In this document: positions 23,277 through 32,206 of the stretch, in pieces | Layout: the number at the start of each line of letters is the position of its first letter | How positions within the stretch are numbered: the stretch's first letter is position 1 | DNA from: Selenomonadaceae bacterium | GTDB taxonomy: Bacteria; Bacillota; Negativicutes; Selenomonadales; Selenomonadaceae | Direction: 5' to 3' | NCBI GenBank assembly: GCA_029338835.1 | Contig: JAQYBD010000052.1 | Location: forward strand, 1 to 32,227 | Length of the DNA: 32,227 nt | Made by a program: the position numbers and the translations under genes | Notes under the pieces: model-generated | What the model was told of the DNA's origin: nothing | The model's database searches: none | What the model saw: the letters and a program-made list of their open reading frames with translations, nothing else

Positions 23277-23969
23277 ATGATCGCAGAACGACTCCAGCAA
23301 GTAGAAGCAGAAATCAAAGCCGCTATGGCGCGGCGGACGCGTGTGCCGAAGGATGCACCCGTCAAGCTTGTGGCCGTCACGAAGAACCACGATGTCGCAG
23401 CCATGCGTGAGGCCATCGACGCCGGTGTCACGGATATCGGTGAGAACCGCATCCAGGAGGCAAAAAGCAAGTTCGATGTACTGGATCGCGACGTTGCCTG
23501 GCATCTCATCGGGCATTTGCAGACAAACAAGGCCAAGCAGGCAGTCAAGTATTTCCGTCTCATCCATTCGGTCGATTCGGAGCATCTGGCGCAGGCACTC
23601 AATCATGAAGCCGGTAAACTCGGCAAGATCCAGGATGTCCTTGTGCAGGTCAACCTGGCCCGGGAGGAAAGCAAGTCCGGCGTCTACAAGGAAGATTTGC
23701 GTCCGTTGCTGGATCTTGTCGACGGCTTGCCGAATTTGCGGCTGCGCGGTCTCATGTGCATTGCGCCGAATTATGAGGATGTCGAGGATTGCCGACCCCT
23801 GTTCCACGAAATGTATGAAATTTTCCAGCAGGTAAAGGAAATTCCCTTCCAGACCGCGAATATATCATATTTATCAATGGGTATGACCCATGATTACACC
23901 ATCGCCGTCGAAGAGGGAGCGAATATCGTCCGGGTCGGCACAGCCATCTTCGGCCCGCGTCAGTACTAG
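23277..23969 (+). CDS. PLP homeostasis protein (YggS/YlmE)
   Basis: A 230-residue member of the YggS/PLPBP family, which binds PLP and balances vitamin B6 and amino-acid pools without known catalysis. Lys36 in VAVTK binds PLP; the segments IGENRIQEA, WHLIGHLQTNKAK, GLMCIAPN and LSMGMTHDY are diagnostic. The start follows GGGGGA; an extension to 23115 overlaps pgeF. sepF follows 14 bases later. Confidence 0.95.
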   Translation: MIAERLQQVEAEIKAAMARRTRVPKDAPVKLVAVTKNHDVAAMREAIDAGVTDIGENRIQEAKSKFDVLDRDVAWHLIGHLQTNKAKQAVKYFRLIHSVDSEHLAQALNHEAGKLGKIQDVLVQVNLAREESKSGVYKEDLRPLLDLVDGLPNLRLRGLMCIAPNYEDVEDCRPLFHEMYEIFQQVKEIPFQTANISYLSMGMTHDYTIAVEEGANIVRVGTAIFGPRQY

Positions 23970-23983
23970 AGGAGTGTTTACGC

Positions 23984-24478
23984 ATGAATGTCATTGATAA
24001 AATTTGTGGCAAGTTCGGGCTTTCTGATACGGAAGACGAAACCCTGGATCTTGAGGAGGAAGGTATGGATCAGGATCAGAAAAAGCGCCCTTACGATAAA
24101 GAGGAGCCCGGCGTCCGTCAGGATCGCCGCGAGGAGGTAGGCAATGTGGTCAATCTCCATTCCGGTGCCTCGGTACGCGAGAATGTCGTAGCGGCCAAGA
24201 TGAAGGTCATCATCATCGAGCCAAAGACATTTGACGATGCGCAGCAGGTCGCCAATAACCTGCGTGAACGCAAGCCGGTCGTCATCAATTTTGAACATAC
24301 GGATGCCGAGTCCGCAAAGCGCATCATCGATTTCATCAGCGGCACGACGTATGCACTGAATGGCGAGATCAAGAAGGTCGGCCATAATGTATTCCTTTGC
24401 GCACCGAGCAATGTCAATGTAACGTACACGGAGGAAGAACGCAAGGTTTCGGCAGAGATGCCCTGGCTCAAGAAGTGA
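23984..24478 (+). CDS. sepF: Cell division protein SepF
   Basis: SepF bundles FtsZ filaments and ties them to the membrane. The 164 residues include an N-terminal helix (MNVIDKICGKFG) likely to bind the membrane, an acidic linker, and the C-terminal core with VIIIEPKTFDDAQQVANNLRERKPVVINF and FISGTTYALNGEIKKVGHNVFLCAP. The start follows GAGGAGTG. Its neighbours match the ylmDEF-divIVA division cluster. Confidence 0.96.
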   Translation: MNVIDKICGKFGLSDTEDETLDLEEEGMDQDQKKRPYDKEEPGVRQDRREEVGNVVNLHSGASVRENVVAAKMKVIIIEPKTFDDAQQVANNLRERKPVVINFEHTDAESAKRIIDFISGTTYALNGEIKKVGHNVFLCAPSNVNVTYTEEERKVSAEMPWLKK

Positions 24479-24537
24479 GGACATTTCCGGGATCTTGACG
24501 GTTTTATTTTCATTTCGGATGGAAAGGAGATTTTCCC

Positions 24538-25338
24538 ATGGGAAAGGTTGGCTTTATCGGCGGCGGAGCAATGGCAGAGGCCATTGTTGCCGCGATTACG
24601 CAGGGGATGGTGGCTCGCGAGGACATCTATGTTTCGGATCACAAGGCGAAACGCTGTGAAGAACTCTCGGAGCGCTATGGCATTCATACGAGCGTCGGTG
24701 CGGACAGTTTCGTGGGAACGGTCGATGTACTCGTCCTGGCCATCAAGCCGCAGGCTGCAGCCAAGGCAATCGCAGAGGTCAAAGGCCGAGTCGGGAATGA
24801 GACCATCATCCTCTCGATTGTTGCCGGCTTGACGCTTAAGGTCCTGGAAGAGGCGTTCCCCGTGCAGCCAGTCGTGCGCGTCATGCCGAATACGCCGCTG
24901 GCAGTGGGGGCGGGGATGTCGGCCTTTGCCTGTGGCAGCCATGCGGATCATCTGGCAGCACAGACTGTGGAGGATCTCTTATCGTCTGCTGGCCGGGCCA
25001 TCGAGGTTCCTGAAGCAGCGATGGATGCCGTGACGGGGCTTTCGGGCAGCGGCCCTGCCTACGCGTTCTTGATGATCGATGCACTCGCTGACGGCGGCGT
25101 GGCGGCGGGACTCAAGCGCCCGGCAGCTATTGAACTCGCTGCACAGACGCTCTTGGGCGCGGCCAAGATGGTCCTTAAGACCGGCAAGCATCCCGATGTC
25201 CTGCGCGACCAGGTAACGAGCCCGGCTGGTACGACAATCGCCGGTGTCCGGGTCATGGAGCAGCATGGCGTGCGCGGCGCCCTCATCGACGCCGTACTCG
25301 CCGCGACGGAAAAATCAAAGGAGTTAGGGAAGAAATAA
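24538..25338 (+). CDS. proC: Pyrroline-5-carboxylate reductase
   Basis: ProC carries out the last step of proline synthesis, reducing pyrroline-5-carboxylate with NAD(P)H. The 266-residue protein has the dinucleotide motif GFIGGGAMAEA, MPNTPLAVGAGM, and the dimer/active-site helix TGLSGSGPAYAFLMIDALADGGVAAGL. The start follows AAAGGAG. It sits where ylmG/yggT is often found between sepF and ylmH; a yggS-proC link is also known in enterobacteria. Confidence 0.96.
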   Translation: MGKVGFIGGGAMAEAIVAAITQGMVAREDIYVSDHKAKRCEELSERYGIHTSVGADSFVGTVDVLVLAIKPQAAAKAIAEVKGRVGNETIILSIVAGLTLKVLEEAFPVQPVVRVMPNTPLAVGAGMSAFACGSHADHLAAQTVEDLLSSAGRAIEVPEAAMDAVTGLSGSGPAYAFLMIDALADGGVAAGLKRPAAIELAAQTLLGAAKMVLKTGKHPDVLRDQVTSPAGTTIAGVRVMEQHGVRGALIDAVLAATEKSKELGKK

Positions 25339-25341
25339 TCT

Positions 25342-26136
25342 ATGGCAAGTGAACAGAAAGAAAAACTCATTCGTTTCTATAAGGGCACAGAAGGCGAGGA
25401 AGCCGTCATCAAGCTCACGGACCTTGCCGAAACCGTGCAGCGCACGCAAAAATTCCGCATCAGCGGCTTCCTGGATCCATTTGGGCAGGAAATCGCGGAG
25501 ACTGTTGCAGCCAACTACGGCAATCTGCGCGTTGAATTTGACGGCGGTTATCTGGGGGCCGAGCGTGCGCGTGCCATGTATATCCATGAAGATTTCCAGG
25601 GGACGCCGGCCGGATTCGATATCGCCTGCCTCAAAGCCAGCTGGAATGGCCAGTTCGCGCGCCTCAGCCATCGAGATGTACTCGGCGCCCTGATGGGCCT
25701 CGGTATCGAACGCGATCGTCTGGGCGATCTTCTGGTGACGGCAGACTCCGTGCGCATCCTCTGTGATACGAAGATGGCGGCGTATCTCTTGCAGAATCTC
25801 ACGAAGATCGGCGCTGTCGGTGTTGCCTGTGAGGAGGCAGATCTGGCGGATATTGCGCCGCGCGAGGAACGCTGCAAGGAGATCCGTGCGACGGTCGCTT
25901 CGCTGCGCATTGATTCCATCGCGGCTTCGGGCTTCGGCTCTTCACGCAGCCGTGCTGCTGCCGATATCGCAGCGGACAAGATGAAGCTCAACTGGCAGCA
26001 TGTCAAGAGTGCTTCGCAGACGGTCAAGGAAGGAGACATCATCTCCATGCGCGGCCGCGGCCGCCTGGAAGTCGCAGAAGTACGCGGCCAGACCAAGAAG
26101 GGCCGCACGGTCGTCGTACTCAAGCGTTATATTTAA
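25342..26136 (+). CDS. YlmH-like S4-domain RNA-binding protein
   Basis: The 264-residue protein has an N-terminal YlmH-type region (RISGFLDPFGQEIAE, then LGALMGLGIERDRLGDLLV) and a C-terminal S4 domain (GSSRSRAAADIAADKMKLNWQHVKSASQTVKEGDIISMRGRGRLEV). YlmH proteins are encoded next to divIVA in Firmicutes and in Bacillus have been linked to ribosome rescue of stalled peptidyl-tRNA. It starts three bases after the proC stop. Confidence 0.9.
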   Translation: MASEQKEKLIRFYKGTEGEEAVIKLTDLAETVQRTQKFRISGFLDPFGQEIAETVAANYGNLRVEFDGGYLGAERARAMYIHEDFQGTPAGFDIACLKASWNGQFARLSHRDVLGALMGLGIERDRLGDLLVTADSVRILCDTKMAAYLLQNLTKIGAVGVACEEADLADIAPREERCKEIRATVASLRIDSIAASGFGSSRSRAAADIAADKMKLNWQHVKSASQTVKEGDIISMRGRGRLEVAEVRGQTKKGRTVVVLKRYI

Positions 26137-26155
26137 CAGATAGGGGATCTTAGCA

Positions 26156-26716
26156 TTGCTTACACCACTGGATATTCACAACAAAGAATTCAAACGTAGT
26201 TTTCGCGGTTATGATGAGGATGAAATCGATGATTTCCTCGACCAGGTCGTCAATGATTATGAAAAGCTGTTCCGTGAGAATGAAAAACTGAAGGAAGAAC
26301 TTGCGCGTGCGCAGCAGGATAATGCCCAGTATCAGAAGCTCGAGAAGAACCTCAAGGATACGCTGCTTGTCGCTCAGAAGACGGCGGAAGAGGTCACGAC
26401 GTCGGCCAAGCAGAATGCACAGGAGCTGCGCGACAATACGGCCAAGGAATGCCAGAACATGCGACGTGAGGCTGAACTCGCTGCCCGCCAGATGACGGCG
26501 GATGCCGAGCAGAAGGTCCGTGAGGCTCAGGCTGCTTACGCACGGCTGACCGGCGAGCGCAATGCGTTCCTCTGCCGTGTGAAAGCTGCACTTGAATCGG
26601 AACTGGCCGTCCTCGAAGAAGCCATGAAGCATGTGCCTGAAGGAAAAGAAGAACCAGCAGTGACTACTGCGGAAGAGACAGCTGCTCAAACGGAACAGCC
26701 GGTACAGGAAGGATAA
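26156..26716 (+). CDS. divIVA: DivIVA-family septum/pole protein
   Basis: The 186-residue protein opens with the DivIVA membrane-binding motif LTPLDIHNKEFKRSFRGYDEDEIDDFLDQVV and continues as a long Glu/Lys/Gln/Ala coiled coil to about residue 160, then a Glu/Thr-rich tail. DivIVA proteins sense membrane curvature and recruit division or wall factors. The start is TTG at 26156, seven bases after AGGGGAT. It follows ylmH, as in Bacillus. Confidence 0.94.
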   Translation: MLTPLDIHNKEFKRSFRGYDEDEIDDFLDQVVNDYEKLFRENEKLKEELARAQQDNAQYQKLEKNLKDTLLVAQKTAEEVTTSAKQNAQELRDNTAKECQNMRREAELAARQMTADAEQKVREAQAAYARLTGERNAFLCRVKAALESELAVLEEAMKHVPEGKEEPAVTTAEETAAQTEQPVQEG

Positions 26717-26726
26717 GCGACACCAG

Positions 26727-27161
26727 ATGGCTTTCGTGTTATTTTTCCTGATCCTGGCCGTAGACCAGCTGACGAAATTCGCAGTGGATGCAGTTTTCCT
26801 GCCCGGCGAGAGCATATCTGTACTTGGCTCTTTTTTCCATCTGACGTATGTGCTGAATCCGGGCGCTGCTTTTGGTCTGCTGGAGCATGCTCGCTGGTTT
26901 TTCATCCTGGCAGCAGCAGCGCTATTGGTCGTTTTTTGCTGCTACTACAAACGGCTGCGCCGTCAGGATGGCTTCTTCTACTATGGCTGTGTGGCTTTGC
27001 TGGGCGGGGCCATGGGGAATCTGATCGACCGCATACGGCTCGGCGTGGTCATCGATTTCTTCGATTTTCGTATCTGGCCGGTATTCAATGTCGCCGATGT
27101 GGCCATTGTCCTCGGCGTAGCGAGCATGATCTATGCAATTGTATTCCGCATGAAAGATTAA
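26727..27161 (+). CDS. lspA: Lipoprotein signal peptidase (signal peptidase II)
   Basis: LspA removes the signal peptide from diacylglyceryl-modified prolipoproteins in the membrane. The 144 residues form four transmembrane helices with NPGAAFGLL, GGAMGNLIDRIRLGVVIDFFDF and FNVADVAIVLG; the catalytic pair is Asp101 and Asp124. The start at 26727 is about a dozen bases after GGAAGGAT, which lies over the divIVA stop. ileS, which in Bacillus lies between divIVA and lspA, is absent. Confidence 0.95.
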   Translation: MAFVLFFLILAVDQLTKFAVDAVFLPGESISVLGSFFHLTYVLNPGAAFGLLEHARWFFILAAAALLVVFCCYYKRLRRQDGFFYYGCVALLGGAMGNLIDRIRLGVVIDFFDFRIWPVFNVADVAIVLGVASMIYAIVFRMKD

Positions 27162-27182
27162 AAAGAAACGGATGGGTGATGT

Positions 27183-28109
27183 ATGGCGGAGGAAAGCAAA
27201 CAGTATACGGCAGACCGGGAAGGGGAGCGTCTCGATGTGTTCCTGACCCGCATGGAGCCGGAACTCTCTCGCGCGCATATCCAGAAGCTCGTTGCAGCCG
27301 GCAAGGCAGAAGTGAGCGGCAGAGTGCGCAAGTCCAACTATAAGCTGCAGGCAGGGGAACTGGTGGCGCTTACGATTCCTGCGGCACAGCCCGTCGCCAT
27401 CCTGCCGGAAGATATCCCTCTGGATGTCCTTTATGAAGATGCCGATATCATCGTCGTCAACAAGGCGCGCGGCATGGTCGTGCATCCGGCCACAGGCGTC
27501 TACTCGGGGACGCTCGTCAATGCACTCCTGTTCCATTGCCGTGACCTTTCTGGCATCAACGGCGAGATCCGGCCGGGCATCGTTCACCGGCTCGACAAGG
27601 ACACATCGGGTGTCATGGTGGCTGCCAAGAACGATGCGGCACATCTTGACCTTGCGGAGCAGATCCGCACGAAGACGGCACATCGTGTCTACCAGGCCAT
27701 TGTCTGTGGCAATATCCGTGAGGAGGCCGGCATCATCAAAGGGGATATTGGCCGTCATCCGACGGATCGCAAAAAAATGGCCATTGTCCACGAACACGGC
27801 AAACCGGCTGTGACGCACTTCCGGGTACTCGAGCGTTTCGGCGACTATACACTTGTCGAATGCCGCCTGGAGACGGGGCGTACGCATCAGATCCGCGTGC
27901 ATATGGCAAGTATCGGCCATCCGGTACTCGGTGATCCCAAATACGGGCCGCGCAAAGCCTGCCCGTTTGCCATCCGGGGACAGGCCCTGCATTCCCTGAG
28001 CTTGTCGCTCACGCATCCTGCGACGCGCGAACGCATGACCTTTACGGCGCCTCTGCCCGAAGATATGGCCAGCATCCTCAAGGTGCTGCGGTCCAAATAT
28101 AAGCGTTGA
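27183..28109 (+). CDS. RluA/RluD-family pseudouridine synthase
   Basis: The 308-residue enzyme has an N-terminal S4 domain (ERLDVFLTRMEPELSRAHIQKLVAAGKAEVSG) and a catalytic domain with HRLDKDTSGVMVAAK, the Asp being the family nucleophile. The GRTHQIRVHMASIGHPVLGDPKYG motif follows. It matches RluD/YlyB, which modifies helix 69 of 23S rRNA in relatives. The lspA-rluD-pyrR order is the same as in Bacillus. Confidence 0.95.
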   Translation: MAEESKQYTADREGERLDVFLTRMEPELSRAHIQKLVAAGKAEVSGRVRKSNYKLQAGELVALTIPAAQPVAILPEDIPLDVLYEDADIIVVNKARGMVVHPATGVYSGTLVNALLFHCRDLSGINGEIRPGIVHRLDKDTSGVMVAAKNDAAHLDLAEQIRTKTAHRVYQAIVCGNIREEAGIIKGDIGRHPTDRKKMAIVHEHGKPAVTHFRVLERFGDYTLVECRLETGRTHQIRVHMASIGHPVLGDPKYGPRKACPFAIRGQALHSLSLSLTHPATRERMTFTAPLPEDMASILKVLRSKYKR

Positions 28110-28136
28110 TGTTTTGGTACGACCAACTTTTTGTAG

Positions 28137-28706
<570 letters not shown>

Positions 28707-28721
28707 CAGGCTCATGGAAAC

Positions 28722-28761
28722 GTCAAGTAAAAAATGAACTGTATTCATTTTTTTACTTGAC
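28722..28761 (+). terminator. AT-rich terminator-like hairpin after pyrR
   Basis: GTCAAGTAAAAAATGAA (28722-28738) pairs with 28744-28761 along its whole length apart from one extra T. The descending arm contains seven Ts that can act as the termination tract. The same arm supplies the -35 of metK. Confidence 0.65.
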
Positions 28762-28785
28762 ACAATTTCGCCGATACGTTATGAT
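28757..28785 (+). promoter_or_regulatory. metK promoter
   Basis: Consensus TTGACA (28757-28762), 17-bp spacer, TATGAT (28780-28785). Predicted start near 28792, just before the riboswitch. Confidence 0.9.
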
Positions 28786-28809
28786 GATAACAACAAAGCA
28801 GAATAAGAA

Positions 28810-28948
28810 CTCATCCAGAGCAGTGGAGGGAATGGCCCAATGAAGCTGCGGCAACCATTGACGCGGTCAAAACGGTGCCAATTCCTTTAGGTTTCGTGCC
28901 TATAAGATGAGAGTACGTCAAGGCTCTCTTTTATAGAGAGCTTTTTTT
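28810..28948 (+). promoter_or_regulatory. SAM-I (S-box) riboswitch with terminator
   Basis: The aptamer runs from CTCATC (28810-28815) to GATGAG (28906-28911), which form P1. Conserved S-box core elements GTGGAGGGAATGGCCC, ATGAAG, CGGCAACC and GGTGCCAATTCC lie between. The expression platform is GCTCTCT (28923-28929) with AGAGAGC (28935-28941) and seven Ts. With SAM bound, the terminator should form and reduce metK expression. Confidence 0.97.
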
Positions 28949-29004
28949 CTGCCGTTCGTATCTGTTCCCTAAAGCAGTCAACAACCAGCAAGGAGGTTTA
29001 TGAA

Positions 29005-30195
29005 TTGAGCAAGAAACGCATGTTATTCACTTCTGAATCCGTAACGGAAGGCCATCCGGACAAGATGGCAGATCAGATTTCCGACAGCATCCTCGATGCT
29101 ATTCTCGAAAAAGACCCGAACGGCCGCGTGGCCTGCGAGACACTCGTGACGACGGGCCAGGTTCATGTTGTCGGCGAGATTTCGACGAAATGCTATGTCG
29201 ATATCCCGAAAATCATCCGTGAGACGGTACGTGAGATCGGTTATACGCGGGCAAAGTACGGCTTTGACGCCGAGACCTGCGGCATCCTCGTCTCGCTGGA
29301 TGAGCAGTCCCCGGACATCGCTCAGGGCGTCAATCAGGCGCTTGAGGCACGCGAAGGCGATATGGATGTCGAGGATGCCATCGGTGCTGGCGACCAGGGC
29401 ATGATGTTCGGCTATGCGACGAATGAGACGCAAGAGTACATGCCGCTGCCGATTGCTCTGGCACATCGCCTGGCACGCCGTCTCGCTGAGGTCCGCAAGA
29501 ACGGCACGCTGCCGTATCTGCGCCCGGACGGCAAGACCCAGGTCACGATCCTCTACGAAGACAATAAACCTGTTGCTGTCGACACTATCGTCATCTCGAC
29601 GCAGCACGATGAAAATATTTCGCTCGAGCAGATCCGCAAGGACCTCATCGAGCATGTCATCAAGGCGATTGTGCCTGCAGGCCTGCTGCGCGAAGATACG
29701 CGCATCTTCATCAATCCGACGGGCAAATTCGTTATCGGCGGCCCGCAGGGTGATTCGGGGCTCACGGGCCGCAAGATTATCGTCGACACCTACGGCGGCT
29801 GGGCTCGTCACGGCGGCGGCGCTTTCTCAGGCAAGGATCCCACGAAGGTAGACCGCAGTGCTGCGTATGCAGCCCGCTACGTCACGAAGAACATCGTTGC
29901 CGCCGGCCTGGCGGATCGCTGCGAGATCCAGCTGGCATACGCCATCGGTGTTGCCCACCCGGTATCCATCATGGTGGACACGTTCGGCACGAACAAAGTA
30001 GACGAGGATACGATTGAAGAACTCGTCAAGAAGCATTTCGACCTGCGTCCGGCTGGCATCATCAAGATGCTTGACCTGCGCCGCCCCATCTACAAACAGA
30101 CGGCTGCCTACGGTCACTTCGGCCGTACGGATGTTGACCTGCCCTGGGAACACACGGACAAGGCTGAGATCTTGCGCAAAGAAGCAGGTCTCTGA
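29005..30195 (+). CDS. metK: S-adenosylmethionine synthase
   Basis: MetK makes SAM from methionine and ATP. The 396-residue protein has [20 protein letters not shown] at the N-terminus, [12 protein letters not shown], and [22 protein letters not shown], all diagnostic. The start is TTG 29005, eight bases after AGGAGG; an ATG at 29000 gives only a two-codon frame (ATG AAT TGA) that overlaps it. SAM is also the cofactor of the two radical SAM proteins and the methyltransferase in this window. Expression is under the S-box riboswitch. Confidence 0.98.
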   Translation: MSKKRMLFTSESVTEGHPDKMADQISDSILDAILEKDPNGRVACETLVTTGQVHVVGEISTKCYVDIPKIIRETVREIGYTRAKYGFDAETCGILVSLDEQSPDIAQGVNQALEAREGDMDVEDAIGAGDQGMMFGYATNETQEYMPLPIALAHRLARRLAEVRKNGTLPYLRPDGKTQVTILYEDNKPVAVDTIVISTQHDENISLEQIRKDLIEHVIKAIVPAGLLREDTRIFINPTGKFVIGGPQGDSGLTGRKIIVDTYGGWARHGGGAFSGKDPTKVDRSAAYAARYVTKNIVAAGLADRCEIQLAYAIGVAHPVSIMVDTFGTNKVDEDTIEELVKKHFDLRPAGIIKMLDLRRPIYKQTAAYGHFGRTDVDLPWEHTDKAEILRKEAGL

Positions 30196-30267
30196 GGCGG
30201 TGAACCTCTTCCAACGCTGACGCGGCTTCCTTTCCCCGTGAGCGGGAAGGCTCAGGAAAACAATATG

Positions 30268-30300
30268 AGCGTAACAGTATTTTGCTGTTGCGCTTTTTTT
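30268..30300 (+). terminator. metK terminator
   Basis: AGCGTAACAG (30268-30277) pairs with CTGTTGCGCT (30285-30294), with one G-U pair, followed by a run of Ts. Confidence 0.88.
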
Positions 30301-30355
30301 GTGCCCTTGATTGAGAGAAAATGATAATAAAAAATAAAATTTTTTATATTTAGAA

Positions 30356-30384
30356 TTAACAAAATAAAACTTTACAAATATAAT
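30356..30384 (+). promoter_or_regulatory. Promoter of the PTS operon
   Basis: TTAACA (30356-30361), 17-bp spacer, consensus TATAAT (30379-30384), in strongly AT-rich DNA. The predicted start is near 30391. No sigma-54 (-24/-12) element was seen, although many mannose-family operons use one. Confidence 0.75.
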
Positions 30385-30402
30385 AGGAGTCAAGAAAAAA
30401 GA

Positions 30403-30434
30403 AAATTTCGTATAAAATTTAAAACACGAAATTT
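30403..30434. promoter_or_regulatory. Perfect 9-bp inverted repeat in the PTS leader
   Basis: AAATTTCGT (30403-30411) and ACGAAATTT (30426-30434) flank a 14-bp AT-rich spacer. The repeat lies between the predicted transcript start and the ribosome binding site. It may be an operator or an mRNA hairpin; no regulator gene lies in the window. Confidence 0.5.
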
Positions 30435-30466
30435 AACTACAATGTGTAAGGGAAAGGTGGTTCCTC

Positions 30467-30940
30467 ATGAAAATCAAATTATGCCGCATTGATGACAGAT
30501 TGATTCACGGACAGGTTGCGACGGTATGGGCGCATGAAGCCAACGCAGAGCGCATCATCATTTGCAGTGATGAAGTTGCTGGCGATGAGATCCGCAGGAC
30601 TCTTTTGAAGCAGGTGGCGCCTCCGGGCATCAAAGTGAGCGTTGTCTCTGTGGACAAAGCCGTTCGCGTATACAACAATCCAAAATATGCAGAAGATAGT
30701 GTCTTTTTCCTATATACCTGTCCGCAAGACGTCCTGCGCATGGTGGAAGCAGGCGTACCCATCAAGAGCTTGAATATCGGCGGTATGTCGTTCAAGCAGG
30801 GCAAAGAGCAGATCACAAAGGCTGTTTCTGTGAATGAAAGCGACAAAGAAGCATTCCGCGCCCTTGATAAACATGGCGTAGAATTGGAGATCCGTCCGAT
30901 TGCTACCGATCCCAAAGTCAATCTGATGGAAAAAATTTGA
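30467..30940 (+). CDS. Mannose-family PTS EIIB component
   Basis: The cytoplasmic IIB protein takes phosphate from IIA and hands it to the sugar during transport. The 157 residues open with IKLCRIDDRLIHGQVATVW, with phospho-accepting His14, and contain SLNIGGMSFKQGKEQITKAV. The start follows GGGAAAGGTGG. It leads a IIB-IIC-IID operon; no IIA gene is in the window. The sugar (mannose, fructose, sorbose or amino sugars) is not determinable. Confidence 0.93.
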   Translation: MKIKLCRIDDRLIHGQVATVWAHEANAERIIICSDEVAGDEIRRTLLKQVAPPGIKVSVVSVDKAVRVYNNPKYAEDSVFFLYTCPQDVLRMVEAGVPIKSLNIGGMSFKQGKEQITKAVSVNESDKEAFRALDKHGVELEIRPIATDPKVNLMEKI

Positions 30941-30969
30941 CCATATCCACTTGAGAGGAGTGAAGAATC

Positions 30970-31776
30970 GTGGAAATCAGTGCCTTGCAAGTCGTACTTA
31001 TCGTTATTGTTTCGGCTATTGTCGGTATGGGAAGTGTATTGGATTCCTTCCAGACGCATCGTCCGTTGATTGCCTGTACCTTGATCGGCTTGATCCTGGG
31101 GGATGTGCAGACCGGCATCATTCTCGGCGGCACCTTGGAATTCATTGCTCTGGGCTGGATGAATATCGGTGCTGCACAATCGCCAGATTCAGCATTGGCC
31201 AGTATCATCTCTACTATCCTGGTCATTGTCGGCAATCAGTCTATTGCAACGGGAATTGCCATTGCTCTGCCCCTTTCGGCAGCAGGCCAGGTCCTGACCG
31301 TTATCGCACGTACCGTTACCGTTTTTTTCCAGCATGCAGGTGACCGCTATGCGGAAGAAGCGAATTTCCGCATGATTGACTTTTGTCATCTCTGCGCTCT
31401 GGCTGTCCAGGCTCTGCGTATCGCAATCCCTGCGCTGCTGGTTGCTGTCTTTGCCAGTCCAGAAGCCATCCAGAGCCTGCTCGATATGATCCCGCCATTC
31501 GTCACGCATGGCCTGCAGGTCGCCAGTGGGTTCGTGGTCGTCGTTGGTTTCTCCATGGTCATCAATATGATGGGAGCAAAATATCTGATGCCGTTCTTCT
31601 TCCTGGGGTTCGTCTTCGCGAGCTTCACAAATTTCAATTTGGTTGCCTTTGGCGTAATCGGTGCTGTGGCGGCTATCATCTATGTCCAGCTGGATCCGAA
31701 ATTCCAGAAAGCAGCCGTCCCTGCAACGGCTTCGGCAGGGACTGGTGATGCAGATGATGAATTGGATGACGATTGA
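30970..31776 (+). CDS. Mannose-family PTS EIIC component
   Basis: This is the membrane channel subunit of the transporter. The 268 residues have several hydrophobic segments, with the family pattern SALQVVLIVIVSAIVGMGSVLDSFQTHRPL, then IGLILGDVQTGIILGGTLEFIALGWMNIGAAQSPD. The acidic tail ends DDELDDD. The start is GTG 30970, after GAGAGGAGTG. The length is normal, so this gene seems intact. Confidence 0.92.
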   Translation: MEISALQVVLIVIVSAIVGMGSVLDSFQTHRPLIACTLIGLILGDVQTGIILGGTLEFIALGWMNIGAAQSPDSALASIISTILVIVGNQSIATGIAIALPLSAAGQVLTVIARTVTVFFQHAGDRYAEEANFRMIDFCHLCALAVQALRIAIPALLVAVFASPEAIQSLLDMIPPFVTHGLQVASGFVVVVGFSMVINMMGAKYLMPFFFLGFVFASFTNFNLVAFGVIGAVAAIIYVQLDPKFQKAAVPATASAGTGDADDELDDD

Positions 31777-31804
31777 AGATGTGTTCAGAAAGCAGGTGGA
31801 ATGA

Positions 31805-32167
31805 ATGGAAAAAGTAAAATTGACCAAAGGCGATCTTATCAACATGTTTATCCGCTCGAATTTCCAGCAGGCATCGTTCAATTTTGAACGCATCCATGCC
31901 CTGGGGTTCTGTTTCGATATGGTTCCGGCCATCAAGCGTTTGTATCATGACAAGAAGGAGCAGGCTGCCGCCTTGAAGCGCCATATGACGTTCTTCAATG
32001 TCACGCCAGCCTGCGTAGGCCCGGTTCTCGGCGTCACTGCGGCCATGGAAGAAGCAAAAGCCAACGGTGCGCCGGTGGAGGATGGTGCTGCACTCGTCGA
32101 ACAACATGATGGGTTTTGGAATGCGGACGCCGAAGCGTACTTGCTGGCGCATCATAAGGAATATTGA
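31805..32167 (+). CDS. Mannose-family PTS EIID component, truncated
   Basis: The first 95 or so residues match the start of IID subunits: LTKGDLINMFIRSNFQQASFNFERIHALGFCFDMVPAIKRLY, then ALKRHMTFFNVTPACVGPVLGVTAAMEEAKANGAP. Full-length IID proteins are about 265-300 residues and continue with a GPLAGVGDP-type segment and membrane helices. Here the frame leaves the family after VEDGA and stops at residue 120 with an unrelated tail (DGFWNADAEAYLLAHHKEY). The other forward frames in the remaining 60 bases do not restore the family sequence. The gene looks like a 3' deletion or fusion product, and the transporter may lack a working IID unless another copy exists. Confidence 0.75.
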   Translation: MEKVKLTKGDLINMFIRSNFQQASFNFERIHALGFCFDMVPAIKRLYHDKKEQAAALKRHMTFFNVTPACVGPVLGVTAAMEEAKANGAPVEDGAALVEQHDGFWNADAEAYLLAHHKEY

Positions 32168-32206
32168 GTTCATTATCGCATGCGTGAAGATAAAAAGACA
32201 GATCAG

